A DNA stretch of 64,000 nucleotides, taken from NCBI RefSeq assembly GCF_964355755.1, contig NC_092678.1, positions 18,446,922-18,510,921 of the forward strand. Reading direction: 5' to 3'. Made by a program: the position numbers and the translations under genes. Numbering within the stretch: position 1 is the stretch's first letter; each line of letters opens with the position of its first letter. Below are positions 1 to 13,810 of the stretch, piece after piece. A model generated the notes under the pieces. It made no database searches. It had not been told where the DNA came from and was given only the letters and a program-made list of their open reading frames with translations. This DNA comes from Antedon mediterranea (Eukaryota > Echinodermata > Crinoidea > Comatulida > Antedonidae).

Positions 1-1854
1 TTTGCGATTAGTAGTTAGTAATTTATTTTAATGATTAATTAGTTTGATAATTATACATGTGATATGTCTAGTTCCATTACCACAAGTTTGTTTAATTTTC
101 TTGTTGCTGATTTCTGCTGGTTGTATAGGCATTGTTTGTAGAATTTAAGTATAAATTATTTATTTGGTTAAATTAAACATTTAAATCTATGTGTGTTTAG
201 ATTTTTCAGTATGTATACACCCATATTATGAATTTACAGTTCAAGTTTGAAATGTTAAATAACTAAAACAAAAATTAATCATAATTGATATTACTGTATA
301 AATAATAAGAGAAATGTCCAATATATAGATATAATTTAATTTATTAATTATTTAAGGAAAGCTCCCAGGTTTGAAATTTCTATTTCGATTTTCTGTTTAA
401 ACCCTTTGCAACAGCCTACCTTTTTGGTATATATAGCATTTGGTACATGTAGGATTTTTACTATTATTACAATACAAATTATGTTAATGTTAAAAAAAAA
501 ACCAGAAGATAGTTACTGCTCAGTAGACCTTGGGGTAGGCTTATTGTAAGAAATTATTATTCCAACTAATATCATGTAATGAGAAAGCTATTTACCATGT
601 CATTTTGAAAATGAGAAGAACATAGCTTGTCAATTATGCGGCGTGTAGTAGCAACGTTAAGCCCAGGAGACCCGTGCACGCCTTGCATATTACGTCACGA
701 GCCAGCTGTGTGTTGGTTGTAACACCGGTAGATCCAATCCTTATCGCTCAAATAATTTGTATTGAATTATATAGGTCAGTGGATTAGTTGGAACCGCTGC
801 AGGGAAAACATTGCCACTGTCTGAGGCTCCCTAGCTTGCAGGCTAAACAAATATTAGTATAAAGGCACTGCTAACAGTTATTGCGAGGGCATCGGCATGT
901 TCAAAGACATGATTTGATTATTCAGATAATTTAGTCCATCACTTTTTAATTAGTAATTCATAATTTATATCGTCTCCCTGAAAAAAAAAATTAAATTTGC
1001 ATATGCATTTTTAACTTCGCATAATAATTATTCCCTTTGACCAAAAATTTGATTGGCTTAAAAATTATTTGCCTGAAAAAAAATCTTCCTCTAATTTAAA
1101 GCAAAACAATAGCCAATTTTTTTAAATTTTTTTTTTAGGTAAAGTTTTACTATTTATTTTGTCGTCTTATATTTATAAGTTAAATAATTTTTTTGGTTCG
1201 TTTTTTCGTAAATAAATTCATTAAAACTGCCAAATGGCCCATTCAAATTCTGATTTTGTAAATCTTTATTTTTCATAATTTTGGGTACAATACATCTTTA
1301 AGATTTGTCTTTTTTTAAATTGTATAAACATATTGTTCACTAATATAATTTTAAGAAACTTGAGTTTTCAATGATTGGTGAATGATCAGAAACTGAGTTA
1401 TGACAAGCAAATTGTGAACCCCTTTTGGTTTGTGTTACTGTATGTACTATGATGGCCATTGAAAGACTGATTTGTGGACTATGATATATTTTAGTAACTT
1501 GTTTGGTTTGTGTTATACTATGTTTTTTTTGTTTCTTTTTCTCTTTGATAAAGTTTTTTAAATATTTATGTCAACTTCATCACTGTTTACTGGATGCAAT
1601 AAAGGAGAAAGAATAAATAGGCCTAATAGTCATTATAATTTTTCTACATAATTATCACTGTTTTATGTTCTATTGCATATTCTATCGACTACTCTTCCAT
1701 TACGGTAGTTGCATTTCCATCAACTTTGCCTTGCTTTGTTGCTATACTTAAATTAACTTCTCCATTTAAATATGGTTTTACTATCTGCAATAAAAGGGAG
1801 TGTAGGAATGAGTGATGAATATTCTCTGAAAAGCGGGAAAACTGCCAAAATAGG

Positions 1855-2015
1855 GAATTGGACCAAGATGTTTTAGTCTCATTACCTCGTTCTTCAGATG
1901 GAACATAAAGTAGTTTGTCCCATACACATGCACTGTCAAAACTTTGATACATTATTTGAAAAGAACAGGAAATCATCTTCTGGTGTGCTGACCTGGATAG
2001 GCACATAGATAGGTC
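1855..2015 (+). repeat. SINE-like dispersed repeat, diverged copy
   Basis: CTCGTTCTTCAGATGGAACA, TAAAGTAGTTTGTCCCATAC and GTGTGCTGACCTGGATAGGC align with the same order of blocks at 13640-13750. A 105-codon minus frame overlaps it and is not taken as a gene. Confidence 0.5.
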
Positions 2016-5000
2016 ATAGGTTAATAGAGTTTCAATCCTCAGTTTTTCTTGAGGACGATTATTTCTATACAGTATGTATATACCATAATGCCATGATTAA
2101 ATGTAGTAGAAATATTTAAAATTGTAAATTTTTGGAGTAGTTTTTTGTTTGTGAATGTAATTATGCCGGATTGAGGTGGGCGGACACACCCACCTTCCTG
2201 TCTAAAACCAAGCATTCTACCCAACCGACTGTTTACCCACTCAAGACTACCTCAAAAGTGACTTTCACACCTACTCTTAGATTTGTTATCACCCAGCTAC
2301 AAATCTAACATTAATATACATAATCTACAAAACATTATCATAGCATAGAAAAGTACTAACTGTAGTTCTGATATTTTGATTCTCTACAGATTACTTAGAA
2401 AATAAAAAATGCAAAACATTGGTAATTAATGTTGAGAAAAACTACTTATTATACAAATTTCAATGACCAATTATAATATATTTTATCTCTAAGGACGTAT
2501 AAAACTGATACAATCTCCACGTTACAGCGAAGCATTACTAAAAATAAAAAATAAATTGTAAAAAAAATCATAAATAAATCAACAATAAACCTGCTCTAGA
2601 CGTGCATATCAAATTTGAATTATATTTAGAAATATACTATTAAAAATGACTTTATAATTTATATAACAAGATTTCAGAAAAATATAAAAAAAAACTTTTC
2701 CAGTACAACATCTGCAGCCGTAGTAATATCTTTCTATAAATTATAAAATTGAGATTTATTATTTTTTTATGACTAGGAAGTGGTATATGTTGAAGCTGCT
2801 GTGAAAACTGTTATTGTTTTTCCCAAACTTATTAGCCCTCAATCAGAGAAAAGTGGGATTGTTTAGTATCTTCTTGATTCTTTCCAGTTTTATTTTCCAC
2901 TTGCATTTTATTCCAAGAGCTAAAATATGGAATTATAGATAGGCTTTGTAGATGTTGTTTGTCTGTTTTGTATTGTTATGTTCAACAGTTTTGTAAAAAA
3001 CTTGAAAAGTCAGAAAGTGATATCACCATATGGAATTTATTTAACTGCAGTTACTGCAGTAACTACATTTTATTTACTCTTTAAGCAGCAATTTTTAATC
3101 AACCATTTTTGCAGTAATCGTATGTCATTGTTTTTTTTTCAAAGACTGCCTTAAAAACTTCTACATTGAAACAAAATCATTTAGGGAAAAAAATTCAGTA
3201 AGTGAGTAGCTGTAGTAGGATAATTTTGAAGTATCAATAACAAATGAAAAAGACAATAATGACAAAAACTACAGTAATTATGGTATAATCAATACAAATT
3301 ATAAACATTTATAATTTCCTTTTATATTCTAACATCCATAGGGTATTGTACAAATTTACTGACCAACTGTGTTTTTTTGACCATCTGTGTTTTAGTCGCA
3401 GCTGACTGATGTGTTCTATAATTAGAAAGTGGAGAAACCAGCAGTGATTTTTCTGGTCTATGCTGAGTGGACAAAGCGACGCTCAGTTGACCAAGCGCCT
3501 GTTGGTGTTCGTAGCAACGTGTCAAAGGGGCAATAATATTGCACCTGATGGTCAATCTGAAAGGCATATATGGCAACTTTTCAACTTTAGGTGTTGGGTA
3601 GACCTATAGAGAATCAGCGTTTGTTTGGTATTAACATCTGTTAAGGCCAATGTTGCCTGTGGAGTTTTTTCAAAGCTCTCAATGGCAAGTTGATAGATCT
3701 TGGGTATGGCCTACCTAATTGATGTTTACTATAAAAGATAAATACTTTATACATTTATTTGTATTTGCCCATTACAGTATTTTTGCTATTGCACACCTCC
3801 ATACACATGGGGAATCAAAATGACTGGAATTACACTGGGAAGGTTTAAAATGTCATTTGAAAACTACCCACAATAAACTAGACTGAATGGGAGGAGGTGG
3901 GGAAAGGGCAGGCCTACTGTTTCTTGTGTTCAATAAGTTTAGAGGTTCAGGTTAGGAGTATGAGGTCAGAGCAGGGAGTAACTTGTTCAAGCACCGCTAT
4001 ATGCCTGTATTTCAGCATGTTAACTGTCTTAACGCAAGAGCATATTCATTGAATGCAAAAATTAAGACTTTCACAGACGTTTCAATGCTCCCGATTTCTC
4101 CAGGAGCCTCTTGAATTTTCATCCAATCTTCCGAATAGAAAATATATTTGTATCATATGTCGTAACGCTTCCGAAAGATGACAGTGGTACGTTAGACCGT
4201 TCCCACATGATGGCATGTTTGCGGACTAGTCCAATATGGTACAGGAGTGTTCTAGAAACCTTTTAATATTGTATCTAAGACCTTCAATTTGGAGAGCACA
4301 GTAGGCTGTTGTCGGTTTAAATAGGTAAGCTATCACTCATACTCTAACACCAGTATTGGTGTGTATTTAAGATAAAAACATTTTTACCCATGTTTTTTAG
4401 AAGGTTATTTATTTAATACATAATTGCATCCGATTAGTTACTAGATTGTGTGACGTACGTCTGGTAAACATTAAAATGCCGTTTGCGTGAGGTATTTTGT
4501 GGTGAATTTGAAACACGTCAAATCCTGAAAATATTAACTTTCATCTGCTTTTACCAAAAACATTTTGTTGCCATAATATTAAGTAGTCTGTATGTTTTGA
4601 AATTGTCTCATTAATTGTTTAGGGGCTATTTCCTGATCGTATCTATAAAATAATTAATATGAATAAAATTAAAATGAATAACATCATCATTTGCTTTATT
4701 AATTTGTTGATTGTGATTACATACAATCAAATCAGATATATGTAGAAATTAATTGTATTCATAAATCCATTTTTGCTAATTAACAACGGTGAGTGACCGA
4801 CCTTTGGACTCGAGTAGGGAGTCCACTCATATGCAATTACGCACCATGTTGTATTAACACATAAACCATGTTAGCCTGTTAGGCATCAGTGAACATGCAA
4901 CGCATATAATTAACTTAATTATATTTCTTTTGAAGAGATTGCTCATAGTTATTTTAAACCTTGGCATCGTAGATGTTTAAACACATTACAATAATATTTC

Positions 5001-5752
5001 TGTTGTTTATGTTTGGCATACCTTAAAAAAAATGTGATTTTATTACCTCTAACAAGGGTGCCTTTAACATTTTGTGATGTTCAGACCACATGAACAACCT
5101 CCTGGATCCTTCAATGGTTTTATAAAATGAATGTATGCATCTCCAGTCATCATTCATAAAGAATAATCTAAAGCCATTCCTATTTTAGGTAGTTTCAGTA
5201 CTATCAATAATTGCATTTTAGAACCTGTATTAAGGGGACACCTTTGGGTTCAACAAATTTCCTCTTTATAGGTGTCCTCTAAGGGTGTACTTGGTGTCCA
5301 CTGAGTAGGAGATGATTATAGTGTTACAAAGTATTGCCTCTTGTTCACTTTACAGGAAAGTGTCTTTTTAATCAAGAGTGTAATAAAAGTGTCCTTTAAT
5401 TTAGTACTGTTTTTTTTTGTTAAATGTATTTCGATAAATTCTGCTAAATTTATTTACAAATTATATTTAAAGAGAGTTACAGAAACTGAATCTACCAATT
5501 GTTAAAGCCTTATGCAAGCATATTGATTAACTTTGTTTGCTCAATTGAAAATAATGCTAGTACTAATCGTAAGTCTTAGAGGGCGTTGTATCGCAGTGTA
5601 TTGACTGGTTATGGATATTTATCGAGGCTTGCGAATTGTTGTAGTTCAGTGTTTGCGTGACATAGTTTGAACTGAGAACAAAGTCAAGGTTATATTGATT
5701 GAAGAGTACATTGTACTATATTACAGCATGTACAGTCAAAATACAGTACACA

Positions 5753-5913
5753 CAGTATAGTAGTCATGAGAAAAAAAGTGGAGAGGTGGTTGCAAGAAAA
5801 GGGAACAATTTGTGTGCTGGTCATAGGGTTGTCCTATTTCCAATAGGCCTAGCTATGAAAAAGTGGTGGGCTAGGTTGAAACCTTACAAACCGTACAGTT
5901 GGCTATGGCCCTG
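5753..5913. mobile_element. Short MITE, GTAGCCAC family, copy 1
   Basis: Shares GTGGAGAGGTGGTTG, GGGAACAATTTGTG, GCTGGTCATAGGGTTG and the end TGGCTATGGCCCTG with the copies at 14370 and 53341. The ends are approximate inverted repeats (CAGTATAGTAGTCA against CAGGGCCATAGCCA). Confidence 0.65.
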
Positions 5914-6387
5914 ACATAGACAAAGGTGCTCGAACTATACCTTGCTGTACAGTATGGTTGAAATATCTTTAGGTCTGCAGAAAAGTATGTGTTGTGTGTG
6001 ATTTTGCCTATGCGAAATTAAACATGAACATATTTATAGTAGGGATGCATTTGTCATAAAATCTAGGGAATAAATGTCCTTCAGCAGATGATCCTAACCT
6101 GCACTATCCAATGCAATAGCTCAGGAGTAAAAAGAGAGAGAGAGTTAGTAAATGAGGAAGTTAAGAAGACATAAAAAGATCAATGCGAAGGACATGTGAA
6201 CGTACCCTGATATAATTGTATTATAAAAATTAAGTTTTGAAAAATCTCTACCTTTCCTGTTTTCTTTCAAAATAAACCTCTGATATAATAGACTAGAAGA
6301 GTTTCCTAAGCTTTTAGTGTTGTTGTTTCCTTGTCACTATCATACAATTTGTTGTGTTTCTCCATAAACATGCCTTGAACACTTTAA

Positions 6388-7013
6388 AGACCCCTTCCCT
6401 GCAATTTTGGACGTTTTTTGGAAAATAATACATATATATCACTTTAAAAACATTAAACCATGTCATTCCTTGTCTTAAATGTACGTTTTATGGTAAATTA
6501 TGATAAAAAGTGAGAAACAATGCACTACCTAAGTAGCTCGCGGCGATCGACCTCTCGTGGACGGTCTTAGGCCTAGCCTAGCTAGGCTTAGTTTTGTAGG
6601 CCTAGCTAGTAAACATCGGTAACGTACGAACATCGTACGCGAGCTATATACCTAGCCTGACGTTGTATAGTTGCTGCATTAATTGTCTTTCTATTTTTGC
6701 CAGACTCCGTTGATACAAATTGGGGAAAACCCGGTATTTTCGCTGAAAAGTTAGGAGTCTTCCATTTGTTTTGGCCTCACGATCGATCGAAAAGTGGGCG
6801 AATTACAGGTGAAAAACAAAAATATCAATCCGCGCGCAATGCATTTTGGGATTTATAGCGGGCCGCTATAATTATTAGAATCGGCTTATTTTTCACATTT
6901 TTAACCGTTTAAAGACGAAAAAAGTTATCGCAATAGGACCATATAGTATTATTTTTACATTAAATATAGTTTGTGATCTTAAATTAGATCTAAAAAACGT
7001 AGGGAATGGGGCT
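6388..7013. mobile_element. TTAA-flanked MITE, about 626 bp
   Basis: TTAA occurs directly outside both ends (6384-6387 and 7014-7017). The ends are inverted: left AGACCCCTTCCCTGC, right (reversed) AGCCCCATTCCCTACG, each followed by a GTTTTTT(G/A)GA-like stretch. TTAA target sites are used by piggyBac and Kolobok elements, so it is probably a non-autonomous member of such a group. The interior has a CpG-rich patch and a TAGGCC cluster (6558-6610). No protein is coded. Confidence 0.7.
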
Positions 7014-8339
7014 TTAAGCCAAATTGTATCTTTCTATGAGTAGTTACTGAGATACAAGACTACCTTAGTCAAAAGTAAAACATTTGCTCCCTTCAAAGTC
7101 TTCATCCAAAATAAAATTATTACTACTTTATTGTCAAAATGATATAAAAAATAATATTACAAATTTATATTAAAATATATGTTTTAGACAAAAGGTGTCA
7201 TATATGGCATGTTTCTATAAAAAAATCAGTGGGTAAACTTTGTTAATAGTAGGTCCTCTATCATCATTCAAACTAATCAACCACTTAGTACCAATGGTAA
7301 GATTCACAGTCTGTCAAGAAAATGAATATTCATCATTTAATATTAAGTCAATGTCTTAATTTGATATTTTACATTAAAAAAAATTGTTTCATGATAATTA
7401 TACTCTAAAAATTGTATGAAATGTTAATAATATTAATTGTCTTAAATTAGTAGATAGGTAAATATCTTATTTGAGTTTTACTTTCAGACAGCGATAAATT
7501 TCAAGAAAGCTATTATCCGTCACATTTATCAAACTAATTTTGACACCTATGTTTAAACATATCATTGTGTTTGTATAATTTGATGATAATCTTCTGCCAT
7601 GTGACACTTACAAATGTCAAAGCAATCAAATTTCTCCAGCTCGCTTTTTTTACTTTATCTATGTTTTATGATATTTCAAGTTTTCTTTGAATATTTGAAC
7701 GATTGTTTAGTATTATACACATCAATTCACTCGACCATTTCAGAATTTTAAATTATTATGGAACGTCCGTAATTACTAGGGATATTTGGTATAGTGTTAA
7801 ATTATGATTGCTGTAAAGCAAAACAAAAGCATGAGTAAACATGAATAATAAATCAACTACCCACACACAATGAAAAGCCATGATCTTGTAATCATTGTAT
7901 AGATTGAAATTCGTAAAAACATGCCTATTTTAAATCAGTTGGCTCTTCGGAATAAATAGAGACCACCACATTTATTTTCCAAATATAGTCAATGAATTTT
8001 AGAATTCATGTACTACTGTATTTGGCCTATAAAATGTTGTAATATCATCACCACCAAAAACATGATTTTCATCAACTTTGCCATAGTTAGTTAGATACAG
8101 CGTATCTCGCATCTTTGGTCGATACATATATGCTGAAAAAAATAGGTATTTTGAACTGGGCATTCTCAAACCCTATAAAAGCACATCTGGGAGAAGAGAG
8201 TCTATGAGATGTATCTAGATAGTAGTCTGGCTTTCAACATATGCATTTATTATTGAATGATGGTCAAATCATTCCTCTATGGTAATGTTGAGTCTTGTTT
8301 TTTGTAAGAAATATTTCTTGTAATAATATGATATATTCT

Positions 8340-8565
8340 AAATTCAATGTATTCAAACTGCCAGCATATTTGTAAATACTTATAATATTAAAATCTTTTT
8401 CCTTGCATATAGATTTATACTCACCGTAAAATTACCTTTTTTCAATATGGAAACACACTCTAAATAATATAGTGTTTATTCTAAATATGTATTCATTTGT
8501 ATATTTAAATTCATATTTCATATTAAAATCCTTTTCGCGGCATATAGATTTATACTGAATGTTAA
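8340..8565 (+). repeat. ~136-bp tandem duplication, diverged
   Basis: ATTAAAATCTTTTTCCTTGC and ATTAAAATCCTTTTCGCGGC both continue CATATAGATTTATACT, preceded by similar TTCTAAAT-ATGTATTCA blocks. Confidence 0.65.
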
Positions 8566-9117
8566 TGAAAAAAACGTTGATGGATATACGGTCAACCGAC
8601 AATCTCGATAATCTAGATTGTCAATGTGGTCATTTTACAGTCTATAATTAGCGATATCTTTTTGCGGTTAAGCTGACACCACGATCAACGCAAATGCTAT
8701 CGGACTTGGTATACAATATCCTAACACATGACGTTATTCTAGCAACATGATTATGTTTCCCTTAATGTTTGATTTGATCAATAAGAATAACATATACATA
8801 TTATGTATATATGTATAATCACACCTGTGTATTGCCTTGCGCTGTAAATGGCTCTTGATCAATTATATGATTATTATTTGAAACAAAACCATTAAGGTGT
8901 TTTTATGCACCTGGCTATTTTAATTATTTTCTATAGATTTGATTAGAGCATCTGTTATTTGATATCTTTTCAAACAATGCTTTTTTTGAAAGCATTTCCA
9001 ACAAATTGATTTTAAACAATATTTCAATAGATTGCTGAATTTATTTACCAGTGGAAAAATAATTTGTTTGACACAAATACATACAGTTAAACAATTTCAA
9101 TTTAAAGTGTTTTGACA

Positions 9118-9210
9118 AAACAGATACAGATACAGATTCATTTATTGTCCAAAATATTAATGGAAATTACAGTGCTCATAAAACTTGGCTTGCCTAAAAT
9201 AAATAAATAT
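9118..9210 (-). mobile_element. Short LINE 3' end fragment, minus strand
   Basis: Contains GATTCATTTATTGTCC, the reverse complement of the GGACAATAAAT(G)AATC tail type, followed by AATGGAAATTACAGTGC. It resembles but is not identical to the tails at 18.4 and 29.8 kb. Followed by a TA microsatellite (9206-9224). Confidence 0.45.
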
Positions 9211-10309
9211 ATATATATATATATAAAACACAGGAAAGCTTATGATAACAATTTTCTGTCGTCAGTTTTTCCAAAAAACTAAGGTTACCAAATATCCTGA
9301 GAAAAATAGAGAAAAAATAAATATAAAAAATATATAAACGGACTATAAAGAGCAATAAAAAAGGTGATGTGGAAGAGATCTACTGGACCTTTAAAGCAGT
9401 CAAGTACCTTTTTTTTTGTTTAAATATTTTAAATATTTTTTTACAAACATGATTTACAGAATTTAGAAAATGCTTATTGAATTGGATGACATTTGGAACA
9501 TTGGCAATAAGTTACTTAAGAAACCAATGTTAAGTTTAGCATTAAACATTTGTCAAAGTTTGCTAATTGTCCAGTTCACAAACTTTGGAAAACTGCAGAA
9601 AAATAGTGTACAGAAGTTAGGCCATGCAATTTCATGACTTGCTGAGATTTGCAAACTCAGCCAATCAGAGTTTTGTAGTTATGTGATTCTGCAGGTGGCG
9701 TGGACAAAATGAAAGCCCCAAGTAAACATCATGGTATGTTTACTTCAAGAACTTCTGCAAACAGTGGAAACCCACAACCAACTGACTAGTAGACTAGGCT
9801 CAACTTGAAATAATGTGACTTATTAGTGCATATGCCGAGAGAAACCTGAAGCTAAATGGAGCCATTGAGCATATAGTCAATGAGTGCAATCAATAGATAT
9901 CAAATAAAGTAATATACATATTTATTACTACTCCATATCTGGCCTTGGGATTGTGTTTCAGTCAATTTGACGGAATTATCGAACGAAATCAATTAGTGAG
10001 AGCAAACAAATCTGATTCGACAGCTACCTGTGTGTTGGAAGTAACGTTACGCCACTGTCTGTGTATTTATCCGATTCTAAGTATTGTGTATATACTGTAC
10101 AAATGGCATTATTCGTCCTGTATCATTGACAAATTCTGCAATACAGGGTCCCATGTGTATCACATATACAGTAGTATCATAGGAGCAATATCACAAATGT
10201 CACCTAACCTTGATGATACAAGAATTCCCATGTTACTCTATTGTTTGTAAGGTAGCCTTGAGAAAAATTTTATATTGACTTATTCATCAACTAATCTATG
10301 TAAATATCT

Positions 10310-10935
10310 TTTCAAGTTTATGCAAATGTCTTCATGTAAGTTTATGCGAAAGTGTAAAGTATGCAAATGTCTTCACATTTATAAATGTCTTCAGGTTAAT
10401 ACAAATGTCTTTTCAAGTTTATGAAAACGCATTTTCTAGCTTATGCAAATGTCTTTAAGCTTATGCAAATGTATTTTCAAGTTTATGTAAATGTCTTCAA
10501 GCTTATGCAAATGTCTTTTCAAGTTTCTGCAAATTTCTCTTCAGGTTTTATATACAGAAGTCTTCAAGTTTATAAAAATGTTGTATTTTCAAGTTTATGC
10601 AAATGTATTTTAAAGTTTATGCACATGCCTTCAAGTTTATTTAAATGTCTTTTCCAGTTTATGCAAAATTCTTTTCCAGTTTATGCATATGTATTTTCAA
10701 GTTTTGTAAATGTCTTCAAGCTTGAGATAACAAGTTACTTGAAAATACAAATGTCTTTTCAATTTTCTGCAAATATCTCTGGAGTTTTTATTTACAAAAG
10801 TATTTAAGTTTATAAAAATGTATTTTCAAGTAGTGTATAAACATTTATTTTCAAGTTTATGCATATATATATTCAACTTTATGCAAATTTATATTTCAAT
10901 TTTATGCAAACGTATTGTCAACTTAACAATACTTG
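10310..10935 (+). repeat. Minisatellite, 22-24-bp unit
   Basis: More than twenty degenerate units of CAAGTTTATGCAAATGTCTT. A 128-codon plus frame across it (repeats of QVY-NVFKLMQM) comes from the array and shows no known domain. Confidence 0.85.
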
Positions 10936-12058
10936 ATCCAACTGAGTTTTGCATTCAATTCTCTAAAGCTGCTAGAGAAAGATTATATTAAATCAATCAA
11001 TCAATGTATGGAAAAAAATGTTTGATTTGTATTGACTATAACCCCAAGCTAAACAAGTGTTTAACATTTGTTAATTATTGAATTTTCCATTGTATATATA
11101 ATGTATTAATAATTGTATTTATGAAATGCTTATTAGTTATTAGTACAAATGCGGGCTTTGGTTTCATTATCTACCAAAAAAACAACTATTGTGTTTCTGC
11201 TGCGGAGTGCAGTTACCTCGTCGAATCGGTAACTAAATACCGTTGAACTGTTGTGTCAACAGACACAAATCACAGATATTTCATTAATAAATGTAAAAGG
11301 CTAAGTTACAAAATCAAATTACGTTTAACTTATGCAATTTGTATGCTGAACTTTACTCATTTGAAAATATAATTTTGTTTTAAATACGGCGACGTGTTAC
11401 GGCATGTGGATAGTATAACATAATTTCATAAGTTGTATGGATAGCTAAAAACAATAACACACTACTACATTTGTTAAATTACATAAAAAAAAAAAATTCT
11501 GTTAGACTTTTTTTTTCATAGATTTATGCAATTTTTTTCATATATTGTATAATTTAGTTATTTCCATTCAGAAAAATAGTTGCTTTATCATAGTTTCATT
11601 AATTTCATAAATATTATTTCAATATTAAAATTAAGTTATTGTCAATCTCAAATTTGTTCTTTATATTGATGATTAAATAAATGGTATCTTGAGATATTCA
11701 TAGATTCCTCCCAGGAGAATTATATATTTGTTTGATCATAGTTCAATGGTTTGATTAATTTATTCATTCATTCGATCTTTGATTCCGCTATTCTACAAGT
11801 ACATTTTTTATATAAATAAGTACATGAATTATTCATTTCATGATGTATACTATCTCATTGGGCCCTATAGGCCCGGATGCTCCTTATATTTTGGAAGTTC
11901 ATGCTTTTACTTTCAGGAAAAACGTCGTTGTTTTCTGTATGTACTTAGCAAATATAAATAAATCAGTTAAGTGGCATGGGTGCTACAGTTGTTTAAAATT
12001 TCAAGTTGTAGGCCTACTCTTGCCGACAATCAGTTGGTGCCAATTGTAATGGAGCTAG

Positions 12059-12454
12059 CAGTGGCATAACGTAGGAGGAAAAGTCCCTGATTTAGCACTG
12101 TTAAGACACCCTCCAATGCGAGGTAGTTGCATCAGGGCTGATCATGCTCTGGTGCCTCTTAAATCCAGAAACCCCTGATTTAGCACTGTTAAGTCACCCT
12201 CCAATGCGAGGTAGTTGCATCAGGGCTGATCATGCTCCGGTGCCTCTTAAATCCAGAAACCCCTGGTTTAGCACTAACAAAGGACCCTCCAATGCTGGGT
12301 TGTTGCATAAGTGCTGATCATGCTCTGGGGCCCCGTAAGTCCAGGAACCCCTGGGTTTAACACTCTTAAGTAGCCCTTCATATGCGGGGTAGTTGCATCA
12401 GGGCTGATCATGCCCATAAGCTCTGGGGCCCCTGGGTTTAGCCATTGACATAAT
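12059..12454. mobile_element. hAT-like non-autonomous element with an 88-bp tandem core
   Basis: It begins CAGTGGCATAACGTAGG, like many hAT termini, and ends with the approximate inverse CATTGACATAATGCAGTG. The core is four units of 88 bp starting at 12086, 12174, 12262 and 12350, with a partial fifth at 12431. Each carries CCTCCAATGC, TAGTTGCATCAGGGCTGATC and CTCTGG-GCC. Units diverge progressively from left to right. No target duplication is clear. An 82-codon minus frame inside is a by-product. Confidence 0.65.
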
Positions 12455-13149
12455 GCAGTGATTGACTCAGGATTTAAAAATGGTGCTGAAATTAATCTGA
12501 TATTTTGCATACAAATGTCCAAATTTAGCAGGGGTCATGCCAGCTGGACCATGGCTGGACACCTCCTTGTATTCCTAGTTGATGGTTTGCAGCTTAAATC
12601 ACTTAGTCACTAGACTCACCTTGATTTGCAATTCATAGGTTGATAATAGGTGCTGCCACCGCAACCCCATGACCATTTGTATGGCAGCATATTGCCAAAT
12701 AAAATGTTAGTTCTAAAATAAAATTGATATATCGACCCAATTTCTAGTAGGTTTGTGCTGCCAAAAAACACCAGTCCAACAGGTTTCATGTTATGTTTGA
12801 TTGGTAAAAAAAAATTGTTAGTAATTAAATGATTAAACATGTTATTACTTAATCTCATTTTTACTGTAATGCATTTATTTTCTATCCTTGTATTTCATTA
12901 TTATGAATTATTATCATATTTATGACAAGTATGAACCTGGTTCAATTCATTCCTGATGATGTATTTATTACTTTGCTGTCAAATTTGATATGATTAATCA
13001 AATAATATATTCATATAGAATTCTTGACTTTTGTATGGCTTTCATTGTTTCATCTCTATGATATTCCAATCAACTTTCCACCTCTCTGAAAACCTGCAGA
13101 CTCTCCTAGACTTTGTCCAAATTCTTTAAAAAAATAACACACTTAAAAT

Positions 13150-13422
13150 ACAGTGAAACCCCTAATTAAGGGGACAGAGATATTGTTTCTTTTTCGTTTC
13201 ACCAGAAAGTGGCTCCTCAATAGTGTCCCCTGAATAATGGTGTCCCCTGAATAGGGGTGTCCCCTGAACAGGGGTGTCCCCTGAACAGGGGTGTCCCCTG
13301 AATAGGGATGTCCCCTGAATAGGGGTGTCCCCTGAATAGTGGCGTCCCCTGAATAGTGGTGTCCCCTGAATAGTGGTGTCCCCTGAATAGGGGTTTCCTA
13401 ATGGATAGGTTCTATTGTAGTA
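13150..13422. repeat. 17-bp minisatellite inside a possible TIR element
   Basis: About ten units of GTGTCCCCTGAATAGGG (17 bp, variants AACAGGG and AATAGTG) run from 13205 to 13395. They are bordered by ACAGTGAAACCCCTAATTA (13151) and the approximate inverse around TAATGGATAGGTTCTATTGT (13400-13420). A 112-codon minus frame arises from the array. Confidence 0.75.
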
Positions 13423-13629
13423 GCCAATAGTTTGTAGAAGATATATAGAATAGGAACCTCGTACGCAATAGGTTTCTTGTTTCTTATTTTTCATTAACAT
13501 TTATTTTTCTCTCATTTTCTTTTTTTTTACATTTTTTAATATGAATTTATTGATGTTGTTTTGTTTTTGAGTATGTGATAGGCATGGTTTCCAACCTATC
13601 AGTACTATATTGATTATTCTTAGGCAAGA

Positions 13630-13810
13630 TATTTTACTCTCAATGCCTCATCCTTTGGATGAGACGTAAAGCTGTTGGTCCCATGTACTTAGAACTTTGT
13701 ATACTATTAAAAAAGCAGGGGATCGTCTCCAATTGAGCTGATCTGGGTAGGCGCTGCACTGCTGGCTGCCGTTGGTTCATAGAAGGCAAATCCAAATTTT
13801 CTCAGTTTCT
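13630..13810 (+). repeat. SINE-like dispersed repeat (GATGAGACGTAAAG type)
   Basis: CCTCATCCTTTGGATGAGAC then GTAAAGCTGTTGGTCCC, and further on GATCGTCTCC, GCTGATCTGGGTAGGCGCTG and CACTGCTGGCTG. The second half recurs at 34560-34630 and a diverged whole copy at 1855-2015. Confidence 0.65.

Noticed and set aside
9945-10250. 101-codon plus-strand frame
   Set aside because: No recognisable domain and no splice signals of note; length is within chance for this amount of sequence.
10421-10807. 128-codon plus-strand frame
   Set aside because: It is the translation of a 22-24-bp minisatellite.
13162-13500. 112-codon minus-strand frame with repeated FRG/QGT units
   Set aside because: It is the translation of the 17-bp minisatellite in reverse.
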